Source of the DNA: an uncultured Clostridia bacterium
Lineage (GTDB): Bacteria; Bacillota; Clostridia; Christensenellales; Borkfalkiaceae
DNA length: 36,546 nucleotides
Direction: 5' to 3'
Assembly: GCA_947627565.1 (NCBI GenBank)
Contig: CANQWO010000017.1
Span: 1 to 36,546 of the forward strand
Shown: positions 21,776-30,329 of the stretch, in pieces
How the letters are laid out: every line of letters begins with the position of its first letter
Position numbering within the stretch: position 1 is the stretch's first letter
Notes under the pieces: model-generated
Seen by the model: the letters and a program-made list of their open reading frames with translations, nothing else
Told to the model about the DNA's origin: nothing
The model's database searches: none
Translations under genes and position numbers: made by a program

Positions 21776-23158
21776 ATGAAGATCGCCGACGCATTCCGAA
21801 TTTCCATCCATACCATGCGTCACAACGCGGGCCGCACCGCGCTCACGGCGCTCATCGTCGCCATCGTCTCCACGCTCGTCATGTTTTTGATGACGCTCGG
21901 GACGGCGTTTTCCCAAAATGCTTCCAATGCCGGAAGAACGTATTTTGCCTCGACGGGCGCAAGCTACTTTTTGGACGCCTACAGTGGCTCGGACGACGAA
22001 AGATACCGGGTCACGCCCGAAGAATATCACGCCTTCCGCACGATCGCCGAGAAATATGCCGACGTATGCGGGGACGATACCGTCGATTGCTACAACACGC
22101 TGACGCTTTTTTCGGGCGATTTCAACAGCTTCGATCGCCTCGATGAAAACGACGGCTGGGGTTTTCGGCCGTCTGCCCTCTACGGCAAGAGTTTTTCCTC
22201 CGTTGCATCGGATATCCGGGTGCGCGAGGGGCGCATCTGGACGCCCGAAGACCGCGACGGCGACGCCATCTTCTTCCCGCGGCGCCTCCAGCGCGCCGTA
22301 GAACAGATCGGCTATCATCTCGAAGTCGGCGACGAAGTGCTCCTGCTCGACCTCGAACGCGACAAAATCGTTAAAACGTTCACCGTCGCCGGCATTTTGG
22401 AGGACACCGAGAGTTTTACCGACCACTATCGCAGCGCCATCTCCTGCTTCATCGGGTCGGACACGCTGTGCGCGCTCGTGGAGAACGGCTACGGCACGCT
22501 CGACTGGATCTCGATGGAGTTCCGGCCGCCGCTGGGAAACTACGATTATCCCGCGCTCTTCGACCGCATGCAGGCCTTCGTCGAAGAGGTCAACGCCGCA
22601 ATGCGGCAGGAGACCTTCGACGGTTCACCCGCGCTCGGCGCGCTCTATGACCTCATCATCGGCAGGTCCGTCCGCTTCCAATGCGGCTATGTGACCGCCA
22701 TGCAAGTCATTGATATTCTGAGCGGGATCGTCATCGCCGTCTTCTTCCTGCTCGCCCTGCTCGTGCTCCTGCTCTCGGTCGGCAGCGTCGCCAACAGCGT
22801 CGTCATTTCCATCGACAAAAACAAGAAGTTTTTCGGCATGATGAAGGCCGTGGGGCTCGACGCAAAGGGCATCCGCGCGCTGGTGTGCATTGAGCTCCTT
22901 TTGATCGTTTTGGCGGGGGTATTCGCGGGCATGGTATTGCTGTTTTTGCTCAAACCGCTCGCCTACCAGATCATTTCCTCCCTCTTCGGCTACCTCCTCG
23001 GCTCCTTTATGACTTACACCGCGACCGTCTCCGTTCCGCTTTGGCTGCCCGCCGCGACCGTCGCGTTTTTCCTCGTACTCACCCTGCTCTTCTCGCTCGG
23101 GAGCATCCGCAAAATCGCCGCGCAGGATGTGATGGCCACGCTTTCGGAGGTGACATGA
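21776..23158 (+). CDS. FtsX-domain ABC permease 1
   Basis: A 460-residue membrane protein. The first transmembrane helix (about residues 17-40) is followed by an extracytoplasmic domain of about 260 residues. Three further helices lie near residues 306-340, 360-388 and 420-448, which is the FtsX/MacB topology. The cytoplasmic loop after helix two carries KNKKFFGMMKAVGLDAKGIRALV, the family's contact motif with the ATPase. The start sits one base after the ATPase stop, with GGGGA upstream. Its stop overlaps the second permease start (ATGA). Substrate unknown. Confidence 0.88.
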   Translation: MKIADAFRISIHTMRHNAGRTALTALIVAIVSTLVMFLMTLGTAFSQNASNAGRTYFASTGASYFLDAYSGSDDERYRVTPEEYHAFRTIAEKYADVCGDDTVDCYNTLTLFSGDFNSFDRLDENDGWGFRPSALYGKSFSSVASDIRVREGRIWTPEDRDGDAIFFPRRLQRAVEQIGYHLEVGDEVLLLDLERDKIVKTFTVAGILEDTESFTDHYRSAISCFIGSDTLCALVENGYGTLDWISMEFRPPLGNYDYPALFDRMQAFVEEVNAAMRQETFDGSPALGALYDLIIGRSVRFQCGYVTAMQVIDILSGIVIAVFFLLALLVLLLSVGSVANSVVISIDKNKKFFGMMKAVGLDAKGIRALVCIELLLIVLAGVFAGMVLLFLLKPLAYQIISSLFGYLLGSFMTYTATVSVPLWLPAATVAFFLVLTLLFSLGSIRKIAAQDVMATLSEVT

Positions 23159-24801
23159 TGAGATTTTCCGACTATCTCCGCCTCGCGTTTCTCGGCGTCA
23201 GGAGCCGAAAGAAGTCCACGCGCAACACCGTGCGCGGGATCGCGTTCGGCTTCGCCATGCTCGTACCCGTTCTGTTCTTCACGCTGGCCTTCTACGCCGA
23301 TCTCGCCTCCACCGTGGAGCGCTCCTATTCCCTTCGGACGATCGATCTCCCCTATTCCGACGGAGTGGCCGTGGACGATCCCACGTTCTTTTCCCTGAGC
23401 AGCGCGCAATTTGAGACCGTCAAGGAGATGCCCGACGTCGAAGAGATCGTGTGCGCCGACTATTATTCGCTCAGTTCCGCCGTTTCCTACACATGGGAAT
23501 TGGACGGGACCGCCGTCTTCGGCGATACCTATTCTCACTATATCTCTCTGCCCTCCGCCGGGCTGCCGATCTTTCCGTATCTCCCGCTCATCAAGGTCAT
23601 TGATCCCGAATCGGGCGAACTCGTTCCGAGCGGGCTCATCAAAGACATGGGTACCTCGTCGGTGCTCTCCCTCGGCGATGGATTTACGGGAAACGGCGGG
23701 GAAGTACTGCTCTCCGAGCCCCTCGTGCGCCTCTTCGGGAAGACGCCCGGCGAAGTTCTCGGCGCAAAATTCACGATCCGCGCGACGGGCAAACTTTCCC
23801 TCGGCGGCAGCGGCAAGGACTTCTATCTCGACGACGACGCCGATCCGGAAAACGATTTTGCCGGGACGCCCGGCGTGCGCTATTTTACGGCCGACCTCCT
23901 GCACGAATTTACCGTGGCCGGCATCGTGAGCGAACGCTACTACGCGCTCAATTCCCTCTCACTGCAAGACGCCCACATCTGGATCGCGTCGGATCGCGCC
24001 GCCGCCCCCGTCCTCACGCTTGACGGCGAACGGATGATCGCCACCTATTCGGACGAAGTCTCCGCGCTCGCGGAAGAGGCGGCGCAGGCCCATCGGTTTT
24101 TCCCCGCGTTTCCCGCCGTCCGGTTCGCCCGCTACGGCATGGATGACACGGTCGAGACCGCTTACATCAATACCATGCCCGTAACGACGGCGGCGATCCA
24201 ATGCAAGACGTTCCTCGGCGCATCCAAAGTTCTTTCCTATTTCGAGCAGTGCCGCGGGGGCGAGACTGCCATCGAAAATTATACCTCTCCCGAGACGAGC
24301 ATCACCGTCTTGGGATTCGGAAATCTGCGCATTTTGGACACCGTTTGCGTCTATATTCTGATCGTCATGCTGGCGTTCGGCGGCGTCATCCTCCTCGCGA
24401 CGCTTCTGAATCTCTTCAATTCCGTCAATTATTCGGTGCAAATGCGCAGGAATTATATGGGCATGCTGCAGGCCATCGGCGCCAAGCGCAGTTTGATCCC
24501 CAAGCTCTATTTCTTCGAGATCCTGCTCGTCTTCGCGCTGGCGCTCCCCTTTGCGCTCGTCTTCGGCGGCGCCCTCTCCTATGGGGCGAAATGGCTTGTG
24601 GACTATTACTTTGCCACGGCAGAGGGGCAGGCCGCCGCCACGCTGTTTACGGCGACCGTCAGCCTCGACTTTCTCTGGGTCATTCCCGCGTTTGCCATTG
24701 CGCTCGCCTTTTCCGTCGCCGTTTCGGTGCTCTTTGCGTGGATCGCATGCAGAACGGTCACGAAAAAGGCCATCGTCGAATCGCTCGCGACCGAGCAATA
24801 G
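23155..24801 (+). CDS. FtsX-domain ABC permease 2
   Basis: A 548-residue partner of permease 1 with the same architecture but a larger extracytoplasmic domain (about residues 50-395). Helix one is GIAFGFAMLVPVLFFTLAFY; helices two to four follow residue 400. The motif MRRNYMGMLQAIGAKRSLI is the typical FtsX-family cytoplasmic loop. GGAGGTGAC precedes the first of two adjacent ATGs (23155), which overlaps the permease 1 stop. Two unequal permeases with one ATPase suggest a heterodimeric transporter. Role may be peptide or antibiotic sensing/efflux, or lipoprotein or cell-wall handling; the sequence does not decide. Confidence 0.87.
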   Translation: MMRFSDYLRLAFLGVRSRKKSTRNTVRGIAFGFAMLVPVLFFTLAFYADLASTVERSYSLRTIDLPYSDGVAVDDPTFFSLSSAQFETVKEMPDVEEIVCADYYSLSSAVSYTWELDGTAVFGDTYSHYISLPSAGLPIFPYLPLIKVIDPESGELVPSGLIKDMGTSSVLSLGDGFTGNGGEVLLSEPLVRLFGKTPGEVLGAKFTIRATGKLSLGGSGKDFYLDDDADPENDFAGTPGVRYFTADLLHEFTVAGIVSERYYALNSLSLQDAHIWIASDRAAAPVLTLDGERMIATYSDEVSALAEEAAQAHRFFPAFPAVRFARYGMDDTVETAYINTMPVTTAAIQCKTFLGASKVLSYFEQCRGGETAIENYTSPETSITVLGFGNLRILDTVCVYILIVMLAFGGVILLATLLNLFNSVNYSVQMRRNYMGMLQAIGAKRSLIPKLYFFEILLVFALALPFALVFGGALSYGAKWLVDYYFATAEGQAAATLFTATVSLDFLWVIPAFAIALAFSVAVSVLFAWIACRTVTKKAIVESLATEQ

Positions 24802-24810
24802 GAGGAAATC

Positions 24811-26766
24811 ATGCGGAAACCGATCGCGATCCTTACGGCTTTTCTTCTGCTCATATCCCTTTTCGCGTGCACGCCCAAGCTCACGGACGGCGCGGTCGTC
24901 ACCGTGACCGTCGAGACGGACGCGCCCGACTATGCGCTGTCCTCTTCCTACGGCGAAGTCCGCGAGACGGGCAAAGATCGGTTTTCCGTCAAAGTGCCCA
25001 CGCTTCGGGACTTTCTCGTCACCGTGAGCGCGGACGGATATGACACGATCAACGTCTATTTCTCCGTGGACGATCTGCTCTCCGGCAATACCGCGCGGCA
25101 CGCCGTGCTCAGGACGGCCACGCTACACACGGTGGAGCTGCTCGTCAAGGGGACAAATTCTCACGCCGCGGCCGTGTGCGACGGAACGCCGCTGCGCGCG
25201 AGCGGCGGCATGTTTACGGGCGAATTTCCCGCCTCCGCGCTCGAGCAGGGCATCACCGTGACGGCGGACGGCGCCGAGCCGTGCACCGTGCGGTTCTCCG
25301 AAGAGGCGCTGAAAAACATCTTCCTGCAAAGGGAGCTCTATCTCGTCCCGAAGGACCATAAACTCGTGGAGATCTTTGTTGAAAATTCCGCGAGCTCCTT
25401 CTTTGCCGTCGACAGGGAGGGCTTCTATCTTCCAAGCGAGGAGGATGCCCAACTCTCGGGGACGACGCGCGGCGTCCTCTACCGGATCGCCGTTCCCATC
25501 GGCTATGGCGGGACCGTCCGTCTGCGCCCCTATTCCTGCGTTACGGAGGACAGCGGCTACTTCGTCGAGGTAGACGGCGCGGCGACGGCCTATTCGGAGA
25601 AAAATTGCTTCCGCATCGGGACAGATACTGATGATATCCTGTTTCAAATGTCCTATTCGTTCTTTATGGGCTGCGTGCAGAGCGACCGCGGCAATCCCTT
25701 CGAAAATCTGTGGGTGGAGACCGACCGCTACCTCGCGCCGCTCCCCAAACTGCCCGATACCGCCTTCTCCTACGTCTCGGGCGAGCGCTATGTCATCACG
25801 GTGCGGGCGCAACGGGAGATGCAACTGCGGCGAATCTATATCAACGACCCCTTCGGCGAAAACGCCCTTGCGATCGACCTCGAAAACTATCGGGGGACGG
25901 TCATCGGCGAGGATGAGACGGGGGCGGTCGGGAGCAGGATCGACGCTTCGCGGCGAAGGTGCATCGTCGTCGACAGCATCACGGGCGAACCCTATGCGGG
26001 CACTGTGGTATACCGCAACGGCACGGAAAACGAAATCGTCTCGACCGGGAAACCCTTCCCATGGCGGGAGGAGTTCCGCCCGGACGAAGAGACCTGCAAC
26101 CTCTATTGTAAGGCGGGAACGCTCGAGAACGTCACGGCGCTGGACCTGTATGCCGTGCATGGCGAGGCGTATGATCTCGTCTTCACCGTCCGCGGCGAGG
26201 CGGAATATGAGCTGACCCTTCTCAATGACGGCGTTGCCCTGACGGGCGCCCAAGTCGTCCCCATCTTCCAAGGAAACGGCGTGGCGCTCACCTGCATCGA
26301 AACCGCTCCCGGTGTGTATTCTGGCGAACAGGGCATCCCCTACGGCTATCTCGTGACGGCGGGCGAGACGACTTACACCATTGCGCCCGCGGCCTCCCGA
26401 TGGCAACAGACGGGGCGCAAGTTCAGCGCCGTCTACGATCTGGCCGAGCGGCAGGGCACGATCCTCCTGCTCACCTATGGCGGACAGGGGCGGCTGTTTA
26501 CCTCCCTGCGCAGTCTGGACTATGCGGATTTCGGCGGACAGCTCGTGCGGCTTCCCATCAACGAGCGCATGCTCTATTTGCTCGTCTCCTACCGCGACCG
26601 CATCGTGGTCGAGGTCGAATATGAACTGTATGAGGGGGAAGTCAAGCGTGAAAAGCGGCGCGTGACGCTCGACTGCGCCCACATCTTATCCGAGGACGCC
26701 GATCGCGCCATCTTCGGCCGTGCGGGATATGTCTACGTCGAACTCACGGACTATCCCCTCGTTTGA
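24811..26766 (+). CDS. Large lipoprotein of unknown function encoded with the ABC transporter
   Basis: A 651-residue predicted lipoprotein with signal peptide MRKPIAILTAFLLLISL, lipobox LFAC and lipidated Cys20. The first mature domain is short and beta-rich (VTVTVETDAPDYALSSSYGEV, then FLVTVSADGYDTINVYFSV), reminiscent of PEGA or carboxypeptidase-regulatory-like repeats. A similar carboxypeptidase-regulatory-like phrase recurs later (EYELTLLNDGVALTGAQVVPIF). I recognise no enzyme motif. AGGAGG lies five bases before the ATG, and the gene starts nine bases after the permease 2 stop, so it is the last gene of the operon and is closed by a terminator. It could be a substrate, partner or adaptor of the two FtsX permeases; this is inference. 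Confidence 0.75.
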   Translation: MRKPIAILTAFLLLISLFACTPKLTDGAVVTVTVETDAPDYALSSSYGEVRETGKDRFSVKVPTLRDFLVTVSADGYDTINVYFSVDDLLSGNTARHAVLRTATLHTVELLVKGTNSHAAAVCDGTPLRASGGMFTGEFPASALEQGITVTADGAEPCTVRFSEEALKNIFLQRELYLVPKDHKLVEIFVENSASSFFAVDREGFYLPSEEDAQLSGTTRGVLYRIAVPIGYGGTVRLRPYSCVTEDSGYFVEVDGAATAYSEKNCFRIGTDTDDILFQMSYSFFMGCVQSDRGNPFENLWVETDRYLAPLPKLPDTAFSYVSGERYVITVRAQREMQLRRIYINDPFGENALAIDLENYRGTVIGEDETGAVGSRIDASRRRCIVVDSITGEPYAGTVVYRNGTENEIVSTGKPFPWREEFRPDEETCNLYCKAGTLENVTALDLYAVHGEAYDLVFTVRGEAEYELTLLNDGVALTGAQVVPIFQGNGVALTCIETAPGVYSGEQGIPYGYLVTAGETTYTIAPAASRWQQTGRKFSAVYDLAERQGTILLLTYGGQGRLFTSLRSLDYADFGGQLVRLPINERMLYLLVSYRDRIVVEVEYELYEGEVKREKRRVTLDCAHILSEDADRAIFGRAGYVYVELTDYPLV

Positions 26767-26786
26767 GAGGAATGCGGCGACATAAA

Positions 26787-26821
26787 AGAGGGGATCGCGA
26801 TCCGCGGTCCCCTCTTTTTTT
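26787..26821. terminator. Bidirectional terminator between the ABC operon and the ecf operon
   Basis: AGAGGGGA (26787-26794) pairs with TCCCCTCT (26808-26815), followed by TTTTTT on the plus strand, with AAAA before the stem for the minus strand. It would end both convergent operons. Confidence 0.8.
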
Positions 26822-26864
26822 CTGCAATTTTGTCGTCTGCACGGCGCCGCACGGGCTTGCCCGC

Positions 26865-27836
26865 TCAGAAATCCGAGAACGGATTGTCATTCTTGGGCGG
26901 CGTGTTCCCTCCGCTCGTGCCGTTTGTGCCGTTCGTTTGATCCGTACCGTTTGCGTTGTTGCCGCCGAAATCGCCGAACGGCTCTTCGGGAGTCCCGTAG
27001 GACGCACCGGAGCCGCCGTAAGGGCCGTTGTTATAGGGCCCGTTATTATAAGGACCGTTATTGTAGGGGCCGTTGTTATAGGGGCCGTTATTGTAGGGGC
27101 CGGGGCCGTAGGGCGCGCTGCGGCGCATGGCATCCTCCATCCTTCTCCGCATAAAATCGCCGTAGTCGACGGGCGCATTGTTGCGCACGGCAAAGATGGT
27201 TGCGCCGCGGAAGGGAATGATCGTGCTGAGCAGCATCATCATGATGGGACTGCGGGCATAGTATTTGCGGAAAAACGCAATGAACAGGACGCACATCATG
27301 ACGATCATCACAAACCATGCAAGGTAGCCGAAGATCGTAAACCAAAAATCGCCCAAAAACAGCCAGCGGAACGCCGCGGGCATCTCCGACAGATTGGGCT
27401 CGATCGTGGACATGGTGTCCCCCGTGAACGGATTGAGCATCGTCCCCTCCTCGGGATAGCGATACATGATATAGTCGGAAAAGAGCAAGATAAACTCGAT
27501 GACGCAATAGATCCCCTCAAAGATCGCGGCGTAGAGCCCCGCGCGCTTCATCTTCTGGCCGAAGAAATTGGCCTCGCCCGCGACTTTGCCCGCGTACCAT
27601 GTGTTGAGGAAGGGAACAAATCCCATCCAGACATGCTTGATCCCCGCGCGCTCGGCCATCTTCTTAAGTCCCAGCCCGCCGAGCACCAAGAAGAGTACAT
27701 AGATGGCGAGCCCCACCAAAACGGAACTCAGCAGAATGCTCTTCTGAATGGCGACCGCGCGTTCCAGCGAATCCGTCGAGGGATAGAAGAGGCTGACGAG
27801 CCCCTGCGCCAATCCAAAGTATTCAAAAAATTCCAT
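26865..27836 (-). CDS. Polytopic membrane protein with PYNNG-repeat, low-complexity C-terminus
   Basis: Function not recognised; 323 residues. Hydrophobic helices lie at about residues 32-55, 95-116 and 165-200, with shorter ones possible near 215-235. After about residue 245 the tail is low-complexity: five PYNNG units, a PYGG unit, and a Gly/Asn/Thr-rich end finishing PKNDNPFSDF. The tail is probably disordered and cytoplasmic or surface-exposed. ATG 27836 has AAGGAG five bases upstream; the in-frame GTG two codons earlier lies inside that site and is rejected. It follows truA with only two bases between stop and start and is the last gene of the ecf-truA operon, where many Bacillota carry rplM-rpsI instead. 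Confidence 0.75.
   Translation of the reverse strand: MEFFEYFGLAQGLVSLFYPSTDSLERAVAIQKSILLSSVLVGLAIYVLFLVLGGLGLKKMAERAGIKHVWMGFVPFLNTWYAGKVAGEANFFGQKMKRAGLYAAIFEGIYCVIEFILLFSDYIMYRYPEEGTMLNPFTGDTMSTIEPNLSEMPAAFRWLFLGDFWFTIFGYLAWFVMIVMMCVLFIAFFRKYYARSPIMMMLLSTIIPFRGATIFAVRNNAPVDYGDFMRRRMEDAMRRSAPYGPGPYNNGPYNNGPYNNGPYNNGPYNNGPYGGSGASYGTPEEPFGDFGGNNANGTDQTNGTNGTSGGNTPPKNDNPFSDF
27022..27105. repeat. 15-base tandem repeats encoding PYNNG units
   Basis: About five to six imperfect 15-base units (form GGGCCGTTATTATAG, with G/A and C/G changes) in frame within the membrane protein gene. The third-position changes between units keep the peptide constant. Confidence 0.9.
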
Positions 27837-27838
27837 AG

Positions 27839-28612
27839 TCACTCCTTATCGATTTCAAAAAGCGGAAAGCCGTAGTCCACATGCTGCAGCGTGAGCCCGC
27901 AGGCGGGCATCGTCCGTGCAAGCAGACTGCGCGACCCCGTTTCCAATGCCTGTTGCAAAAAACTTGTCTCTTTGCCCGCTCCGACCGCAAAAAGTTCGCC
28001 GGCGAGAATGCGGACCATATTGTATAAAAACCCGTTTCCCGTCACGGAGATCTCGTACATGGTATGCCCGTTTGCGGTCTGCTCCGCAATTTCGATCGCA
28101 TAGACCGTGCGGACGGAAGTCTTCGCGGAGGAGCCCGTCGCGGAAAACGCCGCAAAGTCGTGCTCGCCCTCCAAGAGCCGCGCCGCAACGCGCATCCGCC
28201 CGGCGTCGACCCTTGCGGGCAGCCGCGCCGCATAGCGTGAATAGAGCGGCAGATCGCAGGAGGAAGCGTAGGCCCGATAGACATACGTCTTTTTCTTGGC
28301 GCTCCGCGTGACGTCGAACGCCGCCGGCGCCTCGGCGGAGGCCAAAACTTTCAGATCGGGCGGGAGCAGGGCGTTGAAGCATTCCCTGAGTTTTCGGGGC
28401 GGCACGGTCGTCTCGCAGGAGAGCATGCAGACCTGTCCCGCCGCATGCACGCCCGCGTCCGTTCTGCCGCTGGCCGAAACGAGCGTCGGCACGCCGAAAA
28501 TTTCCCTCGCGGTCCGCTCCAAAGTCCCCTGCACGGTCCGCTCCCCCTTCGCCTGCCGCTGATAGCCGGAAAAATGCGTTCCGTCGTAACTCACGAGCAG
28601 TACCGCGTTCAT
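27839..28612 (-). CDS. truA: tRNA pseudouridine synthase A
   Basis: A 257-residue cytoplasmic enzyme that converts uridines 38-40 of tRNA anticodon arms to pseudouridine. It opens MNAVLLVSYDGTHFSGYQRQ, and the catalytic Asp52 is in SASGRTDAGVHAAGQV. Later family marks are VTGNGFLYNMVRILAG and the C-terminal LTLQHVDYGFPLF. ATG 28612 was chosen because it overlaps the ecfT stop (ATGA) and starts the conserved core; the longer opening to 28696 only enters ecfT. Gene order ecfA1-ecfA2-ecfT-truA is a classical Bacillota arrangement. Confidence 0.96.
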   Translation of the reverse strand: MNAVLLVSYDGTHFSGYQRQAKGERTVQGTLERTAREIFGVPTLVSASGRTDAGVHAAGQVCMLSCETTVPPRKLRECFNALLPPDLKVLASAEAPAAFDVTRSAKKKTYVYRAYASSCDLPLYSRYAARLPARVDAGRMRVAARLLEGEHDFAAFSATGSSAKTSVRTVYAIEIAEQTANGHTMYEISVTGNGFLYNMVRILAGELFAVGAGKETSFLQQALETGSRSLLARTMPACGLTLQHVDYGFPLFEIDKE

Positions 28613-29424
28613 AGAATGCCTCCGAGGAAGATGCGCATGACAATGACGCCCGCAAGCAGGGCGGCGCCCACCGACGCGGCAATGAGGTCGCGCCACGAAA
28701 AGCGAAGTTTTTTGTATTTGGTCCGCTTCTTCCCCCCCATGTAGCAGCGGGAATCCATCGCGTCGCCGAGCTCATCCGCACGCCGAAGCGCAGAGAGGAG
28801 CAGCGGAATCAGAATGGGGATGAAGGCCTTGATGCGCTTGACGGGGTTGCCGCTCTCGAAGTCGGCGCCGCGCGCCTTTTGCGCGTTCTTGATGCGCTCC
28901 GTCTCCTCCGTGAGCGCGGGGATCATGCGCAGCGCAATGCTCATGATGAGCGCCAATTCGTGGACGGGAAACTTGATCCATTTGAGCGGCGTGAGCAAGC
29001 TCTCGATGCCGTCGGTCAGCGCAACGGGCGTCGTCGTATACGTCAGAAGAGAGGAACAGACGACGAGCAGCAGGATGCGCAGTATGAGAAAGACGGAGAA
29101 GAAGATGCCCTCGCGGTAGATGGCAAGAATGCCCCACTCCCAAAGCGGTTCGCCCTCGCCCGTATAGAAAAAGAGGTTGAGGACGGCCGTGATCATGATC
29201 AGAACGATGACGCCGCGCACCGCGCGGAAGACTTTGCCGATCGGCACGCGCGAGAAGATCACGGTGACGATCAAAACGGCCGCGCAGACGCCCAACGCCG
29301 CAAAGTTGTTCGCAAGAAAGATGCAGACGATATAGACGATCAGAAAGAGCAGTTTGAGGCGCGGGTCGAGGCGGTGCACATAGGAATCGATGGGATAATA
29401 TTGTCCGAAGGAGACGTCTTTCAT
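28609..29424 (-). CDS. ecfT: ECF transporter transmembrane subunit EcfT
   Basis: A 271-residue membrane scaffold that couples the two ATPases to exchangeable vitamin- or metal-binding S components. Hydrophobic helices cover residues 25-130 and 240-268. The two coupling motifs that contact the ATPases are visible: ARG at 184-186 (AQKARGADF) and SRC at 225-227 in AMDSRCY, where ARG is the usual form. The opening GQYYPIDSYVHRLDPRLKLL is typical. It overlaps both neighbours by four bases (ATGA). No S component is encoded in this window, so it probably serves several from elsewhere (group II ECF system). Confidence 0.95.
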   Translation of the reverse strand: MKDVSFGQYYPIDSYVHRLDPRLKLLFLIVYIVCIFLANNFAALGVCAAVLIVTVIFSRVPIGKVFRAVRGVIVLIMITAVLNLFFYTGEGEPLWEWGILAIYREGIFFSVFLILRILLLVVCSSLLTYTTTPVALTDGIESLLTPLKWIKFPVHELALIMSIALRMIPALTEETERIKNAQKARGADFESGNPVKRIKAFIPILIPLLLSALRRADELGDAMDSRCYMGGKKRTKYKKLRFSWRDLIAASVGAALLAGVIVMRIFLGGIL

Positions 29425-30329
29425 GCTCCGCCCTCCTTCAAGGAGAGGACGGCGCGGACGAAATCCTCGGTCTTATCGTCGCAGTCTATGGAGATGCCGC
29501 GCGCCCGCAGCGCATGGCAGAGCTTTGCGACGAGCGGCAGGTCCAGCCCCAGCGCCGAAAGACGGGCTTCGTCGGAAAAGATCTCCTTGGGCGTCGCGCA
29601 CATCACGACTTTCCCCTCGGAAAAAACCGCCGCGCGCGTGCAGTTCTCGGCGATCTCATCCATGTCGTGGGAGACGATGACGATCGTCTTGCACCAATCG
29701 CCGTGGATGCGATGAAGGAGCTCCATGATCTCCTTTTTGCCGAGCGGATCGAGGCCCGCCGCTGGCTCGTCGAGGATGAGGACCTCGGGGCGCGTCACGA
29801 TGACGCCCGCGATGGCGACGCGGCGCTTCTGCCCGCCCGAGAGGTCGAACGGCGACTGGTCCGCCACTTCGCCGTAGTCGAGTCCCACGATCTCGAGAGC
29901 GCTTTTCACGGCCTCCGTGCGCGCTTCCTCCGTCGGCATCTTGCCCTTCTCGGCAAAATTTTTGAGCCCGAACGCGACGTCGTCCCGCACCGTCTCCGCA
30001 AAGAGCTGGTATTCCGGGTACTGAAACACCATGCCGACGCGCTTCCGGAGCGCTTTGAAGTCGGTCTTTTTATCGGCGAGGTCAAACTCCCCCACTCTGA
30101 GCACGGGAAGGGCCTGCCCCTTCTTCGGGCGGTACCGCTTCTGCGACGACGGGAGGCGGATGAGCCCGTTCAGATGCTGGACAAAGGTGGATTTTCCGCT
30201 CCCCGTATGCCCGAGAATGCCGAAAAATTCCCCCTCTTCGATCGTGAGAGAGACGTCGTCGAGCGCGCGGGCCGCAAACGGAGACGACGCATCGTAAGTA
30301 TAGGAGAGATGTTCGGCTACGATCCGCAT
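29421..30329 (-). CDS. ecfA2: ECF transporter ATPase EcfA2
   Basis: A 302-residue ATPase with Walker A GHTGSGKST, signature LSGGQKRRVAIAGV, Walker B VLILDEPAAGLDPLG and the switch histidine in VSHDMDE. FQYPEYQLFAETVRDDVAFG is the typical EcfA2 Q-loop region. Compared with usual EcfA2 (about 285-290) there is an extra basic stretch after the first domain strand (SSQKRYRPKKGQALPVLRVG). ATG 30329 has AAAGGAG inside the end of ecfA1, and the genes overlap by 13 bases. Confidence 0.95.
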   Translation of the reverse strand: MRIVAEHLSYTYDASSPFAARALDDVSLTIEEGEFFGILGHTGSGKSTFVQHLNGLIRLPSSQKRYRPKKGQALPVLRVGEFDLADKKTDFKALRKRVGMVFQYPEYQLFAETVRDDVAFGLKNFAEKGKMPTEEARTEAVKSALEIVGLDYGEVADQSPFDLSGGQKRRVAIAGVIVTRPEVLILDEPAAGLDPLGKKEIMELLHRIHGDWCKTIVIVSHDMDEIAENCTRAAVFSEGKVVMCATPKEIFSDEARLSALGLDLPLVAKLCHALRARGISIDCDDKTEDFVRAVLSLKEGGA

